NCBI GenBank assembly: GCA_905233255.1
Contig: CAJOCN010000024.1
Span: 1 to 46,083, forward strand
Reading direction: 5' to 3'
Length of the DNA stretch: 46,083 nucleotides
Source: Paludibacteraceae bacterium
GTDB taxonomy: Bacteria > Bacteroidota > Bacteroidia > Bacteroidales > Paludibacteraceae
The stretch's first letter is position 1; each line of letters opens with the position of its first letter. The notes beneath the pieces are model-generated. The model saw only the letters and a program-made list of their open reading frames with translations. It was not told the DNA's origin and searched no databases. Of this stretch, positions 9,049 to 19,168 are shown in pieces. The translations under genes and the position numbers were made by a program.

Positions 9049-10090
9049 CGACATAGAGAGCGATGAGTTATTCGAGCGCTGGCGGTGCGAAGTAGATAAG
9101 GGCCAGGGGAAAGTCCGCGTGGACAAATACCTGGCGGAGCACATGACCAACACCAGCCGCAACCGTATCCAGACGGCTGCGGATGCGGGCAATGTGTGGG
9201 TCAACGGCACACCGGTAGCCTCTAACTACAAGGTTAAGCCGGGCGATGTGATCCAAGTGCTGCTGGACCACGAGCCGCACGATTTCACAATCACGCCGGA
9301 GAACATACCGCTCAATATAGTCTATGAGGACGAGGATCTGTTGGTGGTCAACAAACCCGCCGGACTGGTCGTTCACCCGGGCCACGGCAACTACGAGCAC
9401 ACGCTGCTCCACGCCCTCGCCTGGCACTTCCAACAAGGTACAATGCACCATGCACAATGCACCATTGACATCAACGATCCGTCTATAGGACTGGTGCACC
9501 GTATCGACAAAGACACCTCGGGTCTGTTACTGATCGCCAAGACGCCGGAGGCGAAAGCGCACCTCGCCCGCCAGTTCTTCGACCACACCACCGAGCGCAC
9601 CTACAACGCCCTCGTCTGGGGCACGTTCAAGGAGCAGAGCGGCACCATTGAAGGTGCTCTCGCCCGCGACAACCGCGACCGCACGATATACAGGGTATGG
9701 GACCCCGAGGAGTGCCCGCAAGCCAAAGAAGCAATCACCCACTGGCGGGTGTTGGAGCAGTTCCCCTACGTGACGCTCGTGGAGTGCAAGTTAGAGACCG
9801 GCCGCACCCACCAGATACGCGTACACATGAAGCATATAGGGCACCCGCTCTTCAGCGACGAGAAATACGGTGGATGCGAGATACTCAAAGGGCTGCGCAC
9901 ACAGAAATACCGCCAGTTCATAGAGAACTGCTTTGCCCTCTGCCCGCGACAAGTCCTACACGCGCGTACATTAGGATTTACGCACCCGCGCACAGGCGAA
10001 CGGATGTTCTTCGATAGCGAGTGGCCGGAAGATATGTCTAATCTGATTAATAAATGGAGAAACTATGAGCCAAATACTTTGGGTGGATGA
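9035..10090 (+). CDS. RluA/RluD-family 23S rRNA pseudouridine synthase
   Basis: It converts uridines in rRNA to pseudouridine. The 351-residue product has an N-terminal S4 RNA-binding domain (about 20-85, RVDKYLAEHM), then the catalytic domain. The signature GLVHRIDKDTSGLLLIAK carries the catalytic Asp (about residue 157), and the C-terminal GRTHQIRVH motif is present. ATG 9035 is preferred over GTG 9029. The DNA at about 9436-9472 has a permuted 'caatgcaccatg' word repeat between conserved blocks (LAWHFQQ and GLVHRID), an apparent in-frame insert. It overlaps the PASTA gene by 14 bp and porX by 26 bp. Confidence 0.93.
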   Translation: MSGSNDIESDELFERWRCEVDKGQGKVRVDKYLAEHMTNTSRNRIQTAADAGNVWVNGTPVASNYKVKPGDVIQVLLDHEPHDFTITPENIPLNIVYEDEDLLVVNKPAGLVVHPGHGNYEHTLLHALAWHFQQGTMHHAQCTIDINDPSIGLVHRIDKDTSGLLLIAKTPEAKAHLARQFFDHTTERTYNALVWGTFKEQSGTIEGALARDNRDRTIYRVWDPEECPQAKEAITHWRVLEQFPYVTLVECKLETGRTHQIRVHMKHIGHPLFSDEKYGGCEILKGLRTQKYRQFIENCFALCPRQVLHARTLGFTHPRTGERMFFDSEWPEDMSNLINKWRNYEPNTLGG

Positions 10091-11624
10091 CGAGATAGAC
10101 CTCCTCCAACCCTATATAATCTACTTAAAAGGAAAGAACTACGACGTTCATACCGCTTCCAACGGTGAGGACGCATTGGATATGATCCGCGAGGGCGGCG
10201 CACTCGATATCGTTTTTCTGGACGAGAACATGCCCGGTATGTCGGGCCTCGAGACGCTGCAGGAGATCAAACGGCTGCACCCCGAACTGCCGGTAGTCAT
10301 GATCACCAAATCCGAAGAGGAACATATCATGGAGCAGGCGATTGGCGAGAAGATAGCCGACTACCTCATCAAACCCGTCAACCCGAGCCAGATACTGATG
10401 TGCCTCAAGAAACATATCCACCAACAGGCGATCGTCACCGAGCAGGTGCAGCAGAACTACCGCCAGGAATGGAGCGATATATCCTATATGATCGATACCG
10501 CAACGACCATCGAGGAATGGCAGGCGGTGGAGCGCACCCTGAGCAAATGGGATTTGGAGCTGGAGAACTCGCCCATGCGTTCGCTCATCGAGGACCAGCG
10601 CACCCAGGCCAACGCCGCTTTCTCCAAATGGATTGCCAAGAATTATGAGTCGTGGTTTGAAGGACAAAGGGACAAAGTACAAAGTACAACGGAAGCACCG
10701 CTGATGTCACATAACGTGATGAAGCATTCCGTCTTCCCGCTGTTAGACAAAGGCGAGAAGGTACTGCTATGCGTGATTGATAACTTCCGCTACGACCAGT
10801 GGAAAACCATCCAACCCCTCGTCAGCGAGTTCTATACCGTCAGCCACGAGGAGCAATATACCTCTATCCTGCCTACCGCTACGCAGTATGCCCGGAACGC
10901 CATCTTCTCCGGTCTCATGCCGCTGCAGATACAGGAGATGTTCCCGCAATACTGGGTGGAAGAAGGCGATGAGGAGAGCAAGAACCAGCACGAGAAAGAA
11001 CTGGTGCAGACACTCCTCGACCGCTACCGGAGGAGAGAGAGTTTCAATTATTGGAAGGTCAACGAGAGTGATTTCTGCGAGCGCGTCATTGCACAGCTCA
11101 AGGGCTCCAAGGCGCCGCTGAATATAGTGGTACTCAATTTCATTGACATGCTCTCCCACTCGCGTACAGAGAGTAAGATGATGCGCGAACTGGCGAACGA
11201 TGAAGCCGCCTACCGGAGTCTGACCCTCAGTTGGTTCCGGCACTCGCCTACGCATGAGCTCCTCCGCCGCGCTGCGGAGTTGGGCTACACCCTCGTCCTC
11301 ACGACCGACCACGGCACCACGCGCGTGAAGAACGCCGTACAGATCATCGCCGACAAGAACACCAACACCAATATCCGCTACAAGGTGGGCAAAGCGCTCA
11401 ACTGCTCGTCGAAGAACGTGTTCATGATTGACCAGCCCAAACGGGTCGGCCTGCCCTGCCCGAACGTGAGCAGCTCTTACGCCTTCTGCACAGGGAGCGA
11501 TTTCTTCGCCTACCCCAACCAGTTCAACTACTACGCCCAGTACTACCGCAACACCTTCCAGCACGGCGGTATATCCCTGGAGGAAATGATTATTCCGCTC
11601 GTTACATTAGTGCCTAAGAAGTGA
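10065..11624 (+). CDS. porX: PorX-type response regulator with PglZ domain (T9SS regulation)
   Basis: 519 residues. Residues 1-120 form a receiver domain with acidic pocket D8/D9, phospho-acceptor D53 (VFLDENMPG) and a lysine in VVMITKSEEE. A helical linker (about 125-205) follows, then a PglZ/alkaline-phosphatase-superfamily domain with metal-binding motifs CVIDNFRYDQW, TTDHGTTR and FQHGGISLEEM. In Porphyromonas, PorX works with the histidine kinase PorY to control T9SS genes, and its PglZ domain is a phosphodiesterase. No porY is in the window. The DNA at about 10658-10690 (GACAAAGGGACAAAGTACAAAG) is a low-complexity insert at the linker-PglZ boundary. Its presence supports the T9SS reading of the BspA-like tail. 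Confidence 0.93.
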   Translation: MSQILWVDDEIDLLQPYIIYLKGKNYDVHTASNGEDALDMIREGGALDIVFLDENMPGMSGLETLQEIKRLHPELPVVMITKSEEEHIMEQAIGEKIADYLIKPVNPSQILMCLKKHIHQQAIVTEQVQQNYRQEWSDISYMIDTATTIEEWQAVERTLSKWDLELENSPMRSLIEDQRTQANAAFSKWIAKNYESWFEGQRDKVQSTTEAPLMSHNVMKHSVFPLLDKGEKVLLCVIDNFRYDQWKTIQPLVSEFYTVSHEEQYTSILPTATQYARNAIFSGLMPLQIQEMFPQYWVEEGDEESKNQHEKELVQTLLDRYRRRESFNYWKVNESDFCERVIAQLKGSKAPLNIVVLNFIDMLSHSRTESKMMRELANDEAAYRSLTLSWFRHSPTHELLRRAAELGYTLVLTTDHGTTRVKNAVQIIADKNTNTNIRYKVGKALNCSSKNVFMIDQPKRVGLPCPNVSSSYAFCTGSDFFAYPNQFNYYAQYYRNTFQHGGISLEEMIIPLVTLVPKK

Positions 11625-12424
11625 AAAATCTCATTCTCATAGCAATCACTGTTCTAACCTGGAACACCGGGCGGATGGATTTCATGCATAAGCCCGAGCA
11701 GAACGCTGTGCTGCAGTTCCTCATGGCGCAGGACGCGGATGTGATCTGCCTGCAGGAGGTGGATGTCTATAAGGACCCGCACTACCTCACCTTAGCAGAG
11801 GTTAAGCGGACCTTAAGCAGGAAGTATCCTTACTCCTATATCGATTTCTCGCAGTATGACAAACGCCATCAGTTTGGTCTGATGGTGTGGGCGAAGTATC
11901 CGCTCATCCACAAACAGACACTCCACTATGAATGGAAGGGCAATATATCCGACCGGTGCGACATAGTGGTCGGGAAGGATACGATACGCCTGCTCAACAA
12001 CCACCTGCAGTCCTATAGCTTCACCGCCAAGGATTTGGAGGAGTTTGACAAGAACCATAACTACGAGGGCTTGAGAGCCACTTTCTATCGCCTGAAGGCG
12101 AAATGGGCGCGGGCGCTTCCGTTGCGTAACGAACAGGCGCGCGTGGTGCGCAAAGAGATTGACGAGAGCCCTTATCCTGTGATCGTAGCGGGGGATTTCA
12201 ACTCCTTCGAGTGGAGTTACGCCTATTGGCATATCAGCCGCGGGCTGAACGATGCCTGGCGGTCGATCCACCCCTTCCGCTACGGCGCTACATGCGAGCA
12301 CCGCGGAATAGGCGTGCGGATCGATTATATCCTCTCCTCTGAATCCATCAAACCGACTAAGTGCACCATACCAAAAACAACCGCCTCAGATCATAAGCCG
12401 GTTGTTGCTACACTCGAGTGGTAA
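11621..12424 (+). CDS. Endonuclease/exonuclease/phosphatase-family protein
   Basis: A 267-residue metal-dependent phosphodiesterase fold (DNase I/sphingomyelinase-like). Motifs in order are LTWNTGRMDF, CLQEVDVY, VAGDFNSFEWS, RIDYILSS and ASDHKPVVA. The GTG start overlaps the porX stop (GTGA), so it is translationally coupled. The first 13 residues are hydrophobic and could be a truncated signal sequence. Nucleic-acid or lipid substrates cannot be distinguished from sequence. It ends one base from the convergent rhomboid gene, with no clear terminator between. Confidence 0.85.
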   Translation: MKNLILIAITVLTWNTGRMDFMHKPEQNAVLQFLMAQDADVICLQEVDVYKDPHYLTLAEVKRTLSRKYPYSYIDFSQYDKRHQFGLMVWAKYPLIHKQTLHYEWKGNISDRCDIVVGKDTIRLLNNHLQSYSFTAKDLEEFDKNHNYEGLRATFYRLKAKWARALPLRNEQARVVRKEIDESPYPVIVAGDFNSFEWSYAYWHISRGLNDAWRSIHPFRYGATCEHRGIGVRIDYILSSESIKPTKCTIPKTTASDHKPVVATLEW

Positions 12425-12425
12425 A

Positions 12426-13184
12426 TCACACGCGTTTGTGGTAATGATAATCTCCGAACTTGTCTTTTGAACTATCGAGACGCTCGTACTTGCTGAATTT
12501 CGACTTGAAGCGGTCCCATAACTCACCGGGTTCGCGCCAGTTGGTTTTTCTCCAATAGAGGATGAGCAACCATCCGAAGAGCATGCCGCCCAGGTGTGCG
12601 AAATGGGCTACATTGTCCGCGCTAAATCCGGCTACCGACCCTAATCCCGCAAAGAGCTCTATCAACGCATACCCTATAACGAACGTACGCGCACGTATGG
12701 GCACAGGGATAAAGAGGATATACATCGGTACGTCCGGGAAGAGCCATCCGAACGCAAACAGGATTCCGAAGACCGCACCGGACGCACCTATAGTATTCAG
12801 GTAATAGGCATAATGGGCAATGGTGGCAGCATCATAACTCATACTCATGTTGGTGAGCATCAGCATCCAAACGAGCTCCTGTATGACTGCAGCGCCTAAT
12901 CCGCATACCAGATAGTACAGCGAGTACCTCCGTGCGCCCCACTGCTGTTCAATCACAGGACCGAACATCCATACGGCGAACATGTTAAAAAACAGGTGGC
13001 TTAAATTGGCATGCATGAACATATAGGTCACCGGTTGCCACCAATGAAACGAAGAAGCGGATACATAATGAAGTCCGCAAAGGGTATTCAAGTCTATCCC
13101 GTAACGCTGAACAATTCCGGCGAGCAAGAACACTATTAAATTGGCTACCAAAAGCCAACGGGTAACTGTTGGTAAATTTCTCAT
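12426..13184 (-). CDS. Rhomboid-family intramembrane serine protease
   Basis: A 252-residue polytopic inner-membrane protease with about six transmembrane segments. The catalytic Ser is in IGASGAVFG (Ser135) and the catalytic His in HFAHLGG (His197). The early HANLSHLFFN block also matches the fold. Rhomboids cleave transmembrane helices within the membrane; the substrate is unknown. A -7 box TAATTTTG at 13200-13193 lies only 8 bases before the ATG, so the transcript may be nearly leaderless. The C-terminal tail is basic and probably cytoplasmic. Confidence 0.92.
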   Translation of the reverse strand: MRNLPTVTRWLLVANLIVFLLAGIVQRYGIDLNTLCGLHYVSASSFHWWQPVTYMFMHANLSHLFFNMFAVWMFGPVIEQQWGARRYSLYYLVCGLGAAVIQELVWMLMLTNMSMSYDAATIAHYAYYLNTIGASGAVFGILFAFGWLFPDVPMYILFIPVPIRARTFVIGYALIELFAGLGSVAGFSADNVAHFAHLGGMLFGWLLILYWRKTNWREPGELWDRFKSKFSKYERLDSSKDKFGDYHYHKRV

Positions 13185-13294
13185 AACGGCTGCAAAATTA
13201 CTGCTTTTTTACGGAATAACCATACAAAAAGTGCACCAAAATGACGAAAAATGAGTTTTTTTTGACAAATTTGCATTTTTTTTGGCAAAAATGT

Positions 13295-13324
13295 TTGGTA
13301 TATTAATTATTTTTAGTAATTTTG
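13295..13324 (+). promoter_or_regulatory. Promoter of the HU gene
   Basis: TTG 13295-13297, a 19-base spacer, and TAATTTTG 13317-13324. A 5' UTR of roughly 60 bases precedes the ATG at 13390. An upstream ATG-containing frame from 13282 spans the promoter and is not used. Confidence 0.75.
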
Positions 13325-13389
13325 CAGGCGTATTCCGAAATGGAGAACCAATAATTCACTGTTTATTAATAACTAAAACATTCAAAGTT

Positions 13390-13653
13390 ATGAACAAATC
13401 CGAACTTATTAAAGCAGCAGCCGCTAAGGCTGAGGTACCTGCAGCAGTTGCAGCAAAAGTTATTGATGCAGCTCTCGAGGCAGCAGTAGAGGCAGTTAAG
13501 AAAGGCGAGGGCGTACAGCTCGTTGGTTACGCTAACATCGCTGTTGTTGAGAAAGCAGCTCGCAAGGGTATCAACCCGGCTACGAAGCAAGCTATCAACA
13601 TCCCGGCTCGCAAGGTTGTTAAAATCAAACCGGGTGCTAAATTTGCTCTCTAA
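13390..13653 (+). CDS. HU-family DNA-binding protein
   Basis: An 87-residue nucleoid-associated protein: a helical dimerisation half (KSELIKAAAAKAEVPAAVA), then the beta-arm region with GINPATKQAINIPARKVVK and the KPGAKF end. It bends and compacts DNA as a dimer. The arm tip has INIPARK, the usual HU form. The start is set at MNKSELI, downstream of the promoter, rather than the longer frame from 13282. It is monocistronic, ending at a strong terminator. Confidence 0.95.
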   Translation: MNKSELIKAAAAKAEVPAAVAAKVIDAALEAAVEAVKKGEGVQLVGYANIAVVEKAARKGINPATKQAINIPARKVVKIKPGAKFAL

Positions 13654-13672
13654 TCAGGCAATGTAGCTTTAT

Positions 13673-13709
13673 AAACGAGTTGCCCTGCAAAACGGGCAAC
13701 TCGTTTTGT
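13673..13709 (+). terminator. Rho-independent terminator after HU
   Basis: A perfect 13-bp stem (13673-13685 with 13694-13706), an 8-base loop and a short T-rich tail. It lies 20 bases after the HU stop. Confidence 0.9.
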
Positions 13710-13731
13710 CTGTTTATTTAAAAAATATAGT

Positions 13732-14307
13732 ATGTTAAATATTATTTTATGCGGCGCGCCGGGTAGTGGTAAAGGCACGCAATCCGGCTATATTGCTGAG
13801 AAATATGGTTTGAAACACCTCTCCACGGGAGACGTCCTCCGCGCGGAGATTGCCAAAGGCAGCGAGTTAGGCAAGAAAATTGACGCGCTGATCTCCGAGG
13901 GTAACTTAGTGCCGGACGATATGATGTACGGCGTCATAGAGAACTACATCGCCTCCCTTCCGCAGGATTGCAAGGGTACGATCTTTGATGGTTACCCCCG
14001 TACGGTTTCGCAGGCGGAGTCGTTGACCGAGCTGCTCAAGAAATACGGCATGGAGGCGATCATGATCGACCTGCTGGTAGATGAGCAACTGTTGATCCAA
14101 CGCCTCATTGAGCGCGGTAAGATGAGTGGCAGAGCCGACGACAACCTCAATACCATACGTCACCGCATCGCCGTTTATCATAATCAGACTGAACCGATAG
14201 CGCACTACTATCTGCACCACGGCAACTACTGCCCCGTGAACGGCAATCACGCCGTGGAGGATGTGTTCCTGCAGATTAAGCGCATCATAGAGAATTATGG
14301 CCGCTAA
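13732..14307 (+). CDS. adk: Adenylate kinase
   Basis: This cytosolic enzyme catalyses ATP + AMP = 2 ADP. The 191-residue product has the P-loop GAPGSGKGT (8-16), the AMP-binding STGDVLR and the FDGYPRT motif. It has the short LID type ([18 protein letters not shown]) without zinc cysteines, typical of Bacteroidota. It overlaps obgE by 11 bp; the pair plus the ClC gene form an apparent operon. Confidence 0.96.
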   Translation: MLNIILCGAPGSGKGTQSGYIAEKYGLKHLSTGDVLRAEIAKGSELGKKIDALISEGNLVPDDMMYGVIENYIASLPQDCKGTIFDGYPRTVSQAESLTELLKKYGMEAIMIDLLVDEQLLIQRLIERGKMSGRADDNLNTIRHRIAVYHNQTEPIAHYYLHHGNYCPVNGNHAVEDVFLQIKRIIENYGR

Positions 14308-15484
14308 TTTTATCGACTACGTTAAGATCTACTGCCGCTCGGGAAAGGGCGGCGCCGGTTGTATGCACCTTCACCGCGCCAAGTATCTGCCTAAAGGCGG
14401 ACCTGACGGCGGTGATGGTGGCAAAGGCGGTTCCGTCATTCTGCACGGCAACCGCAACCTCTGGACCCTACTCCATCTCAAGTACCAGAAACATATCATG
14501 GCGACGGACGGAGGCAAAGGTGGTCAGTCCCGTTCGTTCGGCAAGGACGGCGAGGACAAAATCATCGAGGTACCCTGCGGTACCGTCGTCTATGACGGCG
14601 AGACGGGCGAGTTCATCTGCGAGGTGAAGGAGCACGATGAACGCGTGGTACTGCTCAAGGGCGGCCGCGGAGGACTGGGTAACTGGCATTTCCGCACGGC
14701 TACCAACCAGGCTCCGCGTTATGCCCAGCCCGGCGAACCGGCGCAGGAGCGAACGGTTATCATGCAACTCAAGGTTTTAGCGGATGTCGGTCTGGTCGGC
14801 TTCCCCAATGCCGGCAAATCCACGCTGCTGAGCGTCCTCTCCGCCGCCAAACCGGAGATAGCCGACTACCCCTTCACTACCCTCACCCCGCAGCTCGGCA
14901 TCGTCTCCTACCGCGACGGACGGTCGTTCTGCATGGCGGATATACCGGGTATCATCGAGGGCGCGAGCGAAGGCAAGGGGCTCGGTCTGAGGTTCCTGCG
15001 CCATATAGAGCGTAACGCCGTGCTCCTCTTCATGGTGCCGGCTACCAGCCCGGACATTGAGGCGGAGTACAACGTACTCCTCCATGAGCTCGAGCAATAC
15101 AACCCCGAGCTCCTCACCAAGGCGCGCATCCTCGCCATCACCAAGACGGACCTCCCGCGCGTGGACGAGGAGGGCAATGAGCTGCCCCCTCTCAAATCTT
15201 CAAATCTTCAAATCATCAAATCCAAATTAGGCATTGAGGTGCTGCCGATCTCGTCGGTAGCCGGAGAGGGTATTGACGAACTCAAAGACGCGCTTTGGAC
15301 AGAACTGAACAAAGAGCAGAACCAAGTCATTGAGATCTCCCATGCCCCGATTGATGTCACCCTCATTGAGCGTGACGAACCGGAGGCGCAGGAGGACGAT
15401 GAAGAGGAACACACAATCTATCTCAACGAGGTGGAGGAAGAATGGGACCTCGACAAATACAAAGGCATCGGCTGGGATGAGTAA
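14297..15484 (+). CDS. obgE: Obg-family GTPase ObgE/CgtA
   Basis: A ribosome-assembly and stress-associated GTPase of 395 residues. The N-terminal Gly-rich Obg domain (1-158, [26 protein letters not shown]) is followed by a G domain with G1 GFPNAGKST (about 167-175), G3 DIPGIIEGA and G4 TKTDLP. The C-terminus is acidic. At about 15196-15230 the DNA reads as repeated TCTTCAAA words, encoding a [11 protein letters not shown] stretch between G4 and the G5 region; it looks like an in-frame low-complexity insert. The stop overlaps the next start (ATGAGTAA). Confidence 0.95.
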   Translation: MAANFIDYVKIYCRSGKGGAGCMHLHRAKYLPKGGPDGGDGGKGGSVILHGNRNLWTLLHLKYQKHIMATDGGKGGQSRSFGKDGEDKIIEVPCGTVVYDGETGEFICEVKEHDERVVLLKGGRGGLGNWHFRTATNQAPRYAQPGEPAQERTVIMQLKVLADVGLVGFPNAGKSTLLSVLSAAKPEIADYPFTTLTPQLGIVSYRDGRSFCMADIPGIIEGASEGKGLGLRFLRHIERNAVLLFMVPATSPDIEAEYNVLLHELEQYNPELLTKARILAITKTDLPRVDEEGNELPPLKSSNLQIIKSKLGIEVLPISSVAGEGIDELKDALWTELNKEQNQVIEISHAPIDVTLIERDEPEAQEDDEEEHTIYLNEVEEEWDLDKYKGIGWDE

Positions 15485-17261
15485 TTTCTACGACAGGATG
15501 ATTGAGTGGCGTGAACGTCACATCAGCGAGAAGCAGTTGGTTCTGCTCCTCTCATTCTTCGTAGGAGCGCTCTCCGCGGCAGCCGCAGCGCTCCTGAAAT
15601 CATTCATTCATCTCATCCAGTGGCTGGTGGAGGGCCAGCTGATAGCCGAGGGACGCACGTGGTGGTATCTCATCACACCGGTGATCGGTATCACCTTAGC
15701 CGCCCTTTTCGTGAAATACGTAGTGCGGGACGATATCTCGCACGGTATCACGAAAATCCTCTATGCTATCTCGCAACGCAAGTCGATTATCAAGGCGCAT
15801 AACATGTGGTCGTCTATTGTCGGTTCGGGTCTGACCATCGGTTTCGGTGGTTCGGTCGGAGCTGAGGCACCAATCGTGCTGACCGGTGCCGCCATCGGTT
15901 CGAACCTGGCGAAAGCTTTCCGCCTTGACCAGAAGACGATGATGCTCATGATCGGTTGCGGTGCCGCCGGAGCAGTGGGCGGAATCTTCAAGGCGCCCAT
16001 CGCCGGACTCGTCTTCACCTTGGAGGTGCTGATGATGGACCTCACCATGACCTCCGTCGCACCGCTGCTCATCTCCTCCGTCACGGCTACGGCGCTCTCG
16101 TATATCCTGACCGGCACGGAGCCCATGTTCCCGCTGGACAGCACGGAAGCGTTCATGGTGGAGCGTATCCCGTGGTACCTGATCTTAGGCGTGGTATGCG
16201 GCCTCGTCAGCCTCTATTTTACACGGGGCATGAATGGTCTGGAGCAGTGGTTCAAACACTCGATTACCAACATGTGGGCGAAACTGCTGTTGGGAGGTCT
16301 CACGCTGAGTATTCTTATTTATATCTTCCCGCCGCTCTACGGCGAGGGATACGACGTCATCCGCCAGCTCATCAACGGCGACTCCATGTCCGCTATACAG
16401 AACAGTCCGCTGGAACATAACGAATGGGCGGCACGCAACGGGCATTGGCTGCTGCTCACCTATTTCGGCTTCATCGTTTTATTCAAGATTGTCGCGTCTG
16501 TCGCGACGAACGGTGCCGGAGGCGTGGGAGGTATCTTCGCCCCCTCGCTCTTCATGGGTGCTATCACCGGTTTCCTCACCGCCCGGATCATGAACATGAG
16601 CGGTCTGACCGTACCGGAGGCGAACTTCGCACTCGTCGGTATGGCGGGTTTGATGTCCGGCGTCATGCACGCACCGCTGACGGGTATCTTCCTGATTGCC
16701 GAACTGACGGGCGGCTACCACCTCTTCATGCCGCTGATGATCGTCTCCGTCATCTCTTACCTGACGATCATGCTCTTCGAGCCTCACTCCCTGTATGCCA
16801 TGCGTCTGGCGCAGAAAGGCGAACTGCTCACCCATAACAAGGATCGCAACGTCTTGACCCTCCTCAAGATGGACTCCGTCCTGGAGACCGATTTCATCAC
16901 CATCTTCCCGGAGATGACGCTTGGCGAACTGGTCAAGGTGATCTCCTCTTCCAAACGAAATATCTTCCCCGTCATCGACAATGACGGTCATCTGAAGGGT
17001 ATTCTGCTGCTGGACGAAGTACGGAATATCATGTTCCAGCCGCGTTTGTACAAGCGTTTCACGGTAGGTCAGCTCATGACCTCACCGGCGGCTATTCTGC
17101 CGTTTGACATGCCGATGGAGAAAGTGATGGAGACCTTTGAAGACACCGGTGCCTGGAACCTGCCGGTAGTCGATCAGGAAAGGCGTTACCTGGGCTTCGT
17201 CTCCAAATCCAAGATATTCAACTCCTACCGCCACGTCCTCGTCCACTTCTCGGATGAGTAA
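15477..17261 (+). CDS. ClC-family chloride channel/antiporter with CBS domains
   Basis: A 594-residue inner-membrane protein. ClC selectivity-filter regions are [17 protein letters not shown] (the gating Glu is retained; the second Gly of the usual GxEGP is Ala) and [16 protein letters not shown]. Two C-terminal CBS domains (about 455-590) may bind adenine nucleotides. The retained gating Glu is compatible with H+/Cl- exchange, though transport mode cannot be read from sequence. ATG 15477 is used because it gives the normal N-terminus and an 8-bp overlap with obgE; a frame open from 15330 lies inside obgE and is not used. Confidence 0.93.
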   Translation: MSNFYDRMIEWRERHISEKQLVLLLSFFVGALSAAAAALLKSFIHLIQWLVEGQLIAEGRTWWYLITPVIGITLAALFVKYVVRDDISHGITKILYAISQRKSIIKAHNMWSSIVGSGLTIGFGGSVGAEAPIVLTGAAIGSNLAKAFRLDQKTMMLMIGCGAAGAVGGIFKAPIAGLVFTLEVLMMDLTMTSVAPLLISSVTATALSYILTGTEPMFPLDSTEAFMVERIPWYLILGVVCGLVSLYFTRGMNGLEQWFKHSITNMWAKLLLGGLTLSILIYIFPPLYGEGYDVIRQLINGDSMSAIQNSPLEHNEWAARNGHWLLLTYFGFIVLFKIVASVATNGAGGVGGIFAPSLFMGAITGFLTARIMNMSGLTVPEANFALVGMAGLMSGVMHAPLTGIFLIAELTGGYHLFMPLMIVSVISYLTIMLFEPHSLYAMRLAQKGELLTHNKDRNVLTLLKMDSVLETDFITIFPEMTLGELVKVISSSKRNIFPVIDNDGHLKGILLLDEVRNIMFQPRLYKRFTVGQLMTSPAAILPFDMPMEKVMETFEDTGAWNLPVVDQERRYLGFVSKSKIFNSYRHVLVHFSDE

Positions 17262-17354
17262 TAGGCTACTTTCGTATAGCCTTGCTATACCCTTGCTATA
17301 CCCTTAGGTGACCCTTAATATAAAGAAAAAATATAATATACTTTTTTCTTGCGT

Positions 17355-17777
17355 ATGTGCAATAGAATATATATTATTTCTTTGTTTATAATATTCATGT
17401 GCCTGAATAGTATGACTGTCCATCGCGTATATACAAATGAGCGATATTGTAAAAATACACTCACATTGTACGATAATGGTCGTGCAGATTGGTATGACTG
17501 CGAAATTGATGAGACATTCTACGGACATTACTGGCAATGTAGAGACACTCTATTTGTGGAGACATTTTGTTCCTCAGTATATCATGAGGATCATCAATGT
17601 CTTTCTCCTCGACTAGATATTTATATTTATCAATCTGACACGTTGCTGCACATTGGATACAAAGATCATAGTGAGCGTAATATTTACTACTCTGATAGCA
17701 TCAACTATTTTTGTCCTCCACATACTTATATACAAGAAACAGGTATAATATATTCATCTATAGTCATTGATGATTAA
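17355..17777 (+). CDS. Orphan exported protein
   Basis: About 140 residues with a hydrophobic N-terminus (IYIISLFIIFMCLNS) resembling a signal peptide. The remainder is rich in Tyr, Asp, His and Cys, with no family recognised. ATG 17355 gives the signal peptide; TTG 17349 and ATG 17397 are alternatives, and a TTGCGTAT promoter-like block overlaps the start. Base composition is clearly more AT-rich than the genes before it, marking the start of an accessory island. It is followed at 12 bp by another AT-rich exported gene, probably co-transcribed. Confidence 0.6.
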   Translation: MCNRIYIISLFIIFMCLNSMTVHRVYTNERYCKNTLTLYDNGRADWYDCEIDETFYGHYWQCRDTLFVETFCSSVYHEDHQCLSPRLDIYIYQSDTLLHIGYKDHSERNIYYSDSINYFCPPHTYIQETGIIYSSIVIDD

Positions 17778-17789
17778 ATAAGAGTACAT

Positions 17790-18782
17790 ATGAAATATCG
17801 CTATACATATTTAATCCTCCTCTTGTTCATGGCATCCGTAGGCGCGTGTGCCAAGCCGCAAGATACATCTGTTCCGGTTAGTGATATAGAGGACATAGAG
17901 ATATTAGAAAACATTCATGCTGTGGCATGCAATGGAGATACTGCGGCTTATAAAAATTTGATGTTACAGATTCCGTATTATGATTATTTTGTATATTCTA
18001 TTTACATGGCAAGCGAGTATAATTATGCCCCGGCCTACTATAATGCATATAGAATCTATGATAGATGGTTGAATATGTACAACACACAGATTGACACTAC
18101 TTCATGGAAAAACCTAAGATTCTGGTTGCAATGGGGAGTTGATGCGGGAAGTGTAGCTTGCGAAAAAGTATTACATGATAGTCTACACGTTAATGAATAC
18201 ACTTATACCCATTTAGATTCATTAAGTAATTTCGTTTTTATAATTCCACGTAATGACAATAATAGTGATTCCATTAAAGCTACCTTGCCGGGTGGAAAAA
18301 AGGTCTCTATATCCAAAGAACAACTAGAGAAATACAAAATTCAGCGAATATGCAATAATGATTCTTCTAGTGAAGCCCTTCTTGAAACTTACGCATATAA
18401 TAATGATTATGTTCTAGAGAAATATACTATTAACAATGCTGATGTTTTTCCAATAAATGAGAATTTTATGTTTCGAATACATAAACGTCTTAAATATGGG
18501 GATTGCACAAATTTAACTATTGGTGTTTTATGGCACTTGTCAAATACACACATGTTGTGTTATAATTTTGATCATACTTTTAGTAATAAATTAAGTATAT
18601 ATTTGTTACGTTTGGGGTACGAAGCAGGGGATAAATATGCAATAATACCATTTGCTCAATTATACGCACAGGGGCTCTATGTTCCACAAGATATAGAATA
18701 TGCAGAAAAGATACTCACTTCATTAATCTCAGAATACAAAGCAAAAAAACTTGTCCAAAGATGGATAAATGAAATAAAATAA
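17790..18782 (+). CDS. Orphan lipoprotein with Sel1-like C-terminus
   Basis: 330 residues. Lipoprotein signal peptide with lipobox VGAC (Cys20). The centre is rich in Tyr and Asn with no recognised domain. The last about 45 residues (YEAGDKYAIIPFAQLYAQG followed by a VPQDIEYAEK block) match the Sel1-like repeat pattern. It is AT-rich in codon choice like its upstream neighbour, suggesting acquisition or relaxed selection. Sel1-like repeats usually mediate protein contacts; the role here is unknown. Confidence 0.65.
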   Translation: MKYRYTYLILLLFMASVGACAKPQDTSVPVSDIEDIEILENIHAVACNGDTAAYKNLMLQIPYYDYFVYSIYMASEYNYAPAYYNAYRIYDRWLNMYNTQIDTTSWKNLRFWLQWGVDAGSVACEKVLHDSLHVNEYTYTHLDSLSNFVFIIPRNDNNSDSIKATLPGGKKVSISKEQLEKYKIQRICNNDSSSEALLETYAYNNDYVLEKYTINNADVFPINENFMFRIHKRLKYGDCTNLTIGVLWHLSNTHMLCYNFDHTFSNKLSIYLLRLGYEAGDKYAIIPFAQLYAQGLYVPQDIEYAEKILTSLISEYKAKKLVQRWINEIK

Positions 18783-18790
18783 CATCAAAT

Positions 18791-19093
18791 ATGAAGCAGA
18801 ATTTAGTATCCTTCTTGATTTTCTCAACGATGGCAATAGCTCCATCTTATGCAGAAAATCTCTCCGAGCAAGTAGTTGCTGATAACAGCCGGTTGGTGAA
18901 TCCGTATGAAGGCTCTTTTTCCTACGAGGCGTCCTCACCGGTAGATATCCAACTGCCGAACTTCTCTCTTACAGCAGACAGCGGTAGCCTGCTGCATGGC
19001 ATGGATATACAGGTGTCCATGCTACCGTATAGGAGCGGTATGATGCTGCAATCCAATATGGAGAATGTCTGTCTGTTGAGTGAAAAAGATTAA
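18791..19093 (+). pseudogene. N-terminal fragment of an RHS/YD-repeat-type secreted protein
   Basis: 100 residues with a signal peptide (cleavage near SYA-EN), then ANPYEGSFSY-like and DIQLPNFSLTADSGSLL sequence, and GMDIQVSMLPYRSG ending in QSNMENVCLLS. This resembles the N-terminus of large Bacteroidales RHS-like proteins, but the frame stops straight after. The final 15 codons lie inside a 96-bp direct repeat whose second copy is at 20065-20161. A C-terminal-type YD fragment is at 21092-21190. The parent gene therefore appears broken up, with other genes between the pieces. The RHS assignment rests on recall of the motif and is moderate. Confidence 0.55.
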
Positions 19094-19145
19094 AAAATGG
19101 CCTCCTCCCTTGCGTAATCCAGAAAAAAGCAGTAAATTTGCAGCG
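19050..19145 (+). repeat. 96-bp direct repeat, copy A (RHS tail plus promoter)
   Basis: Nearly identical to 20065-20161, with a one-base indel. It includes the last codons of the RHS fragment and a complete promoter (TTG 19110-19112, 20 bases, TAAATTTG 19133-19140) that reads into the lipoprotein gene at 19169. Confidence 0.9.
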
Positions 19146-19168
19146 AAAACCCCAAAAATTTTAAAGCA

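Noticed and set aside
9436..9472. ATG-rich 'caatgcaccatg' segment considered as an internal start or regulatory site
   Set aside because: It lies between conserved RluD blocks in the same frame and fits the permuted-word insert family better.
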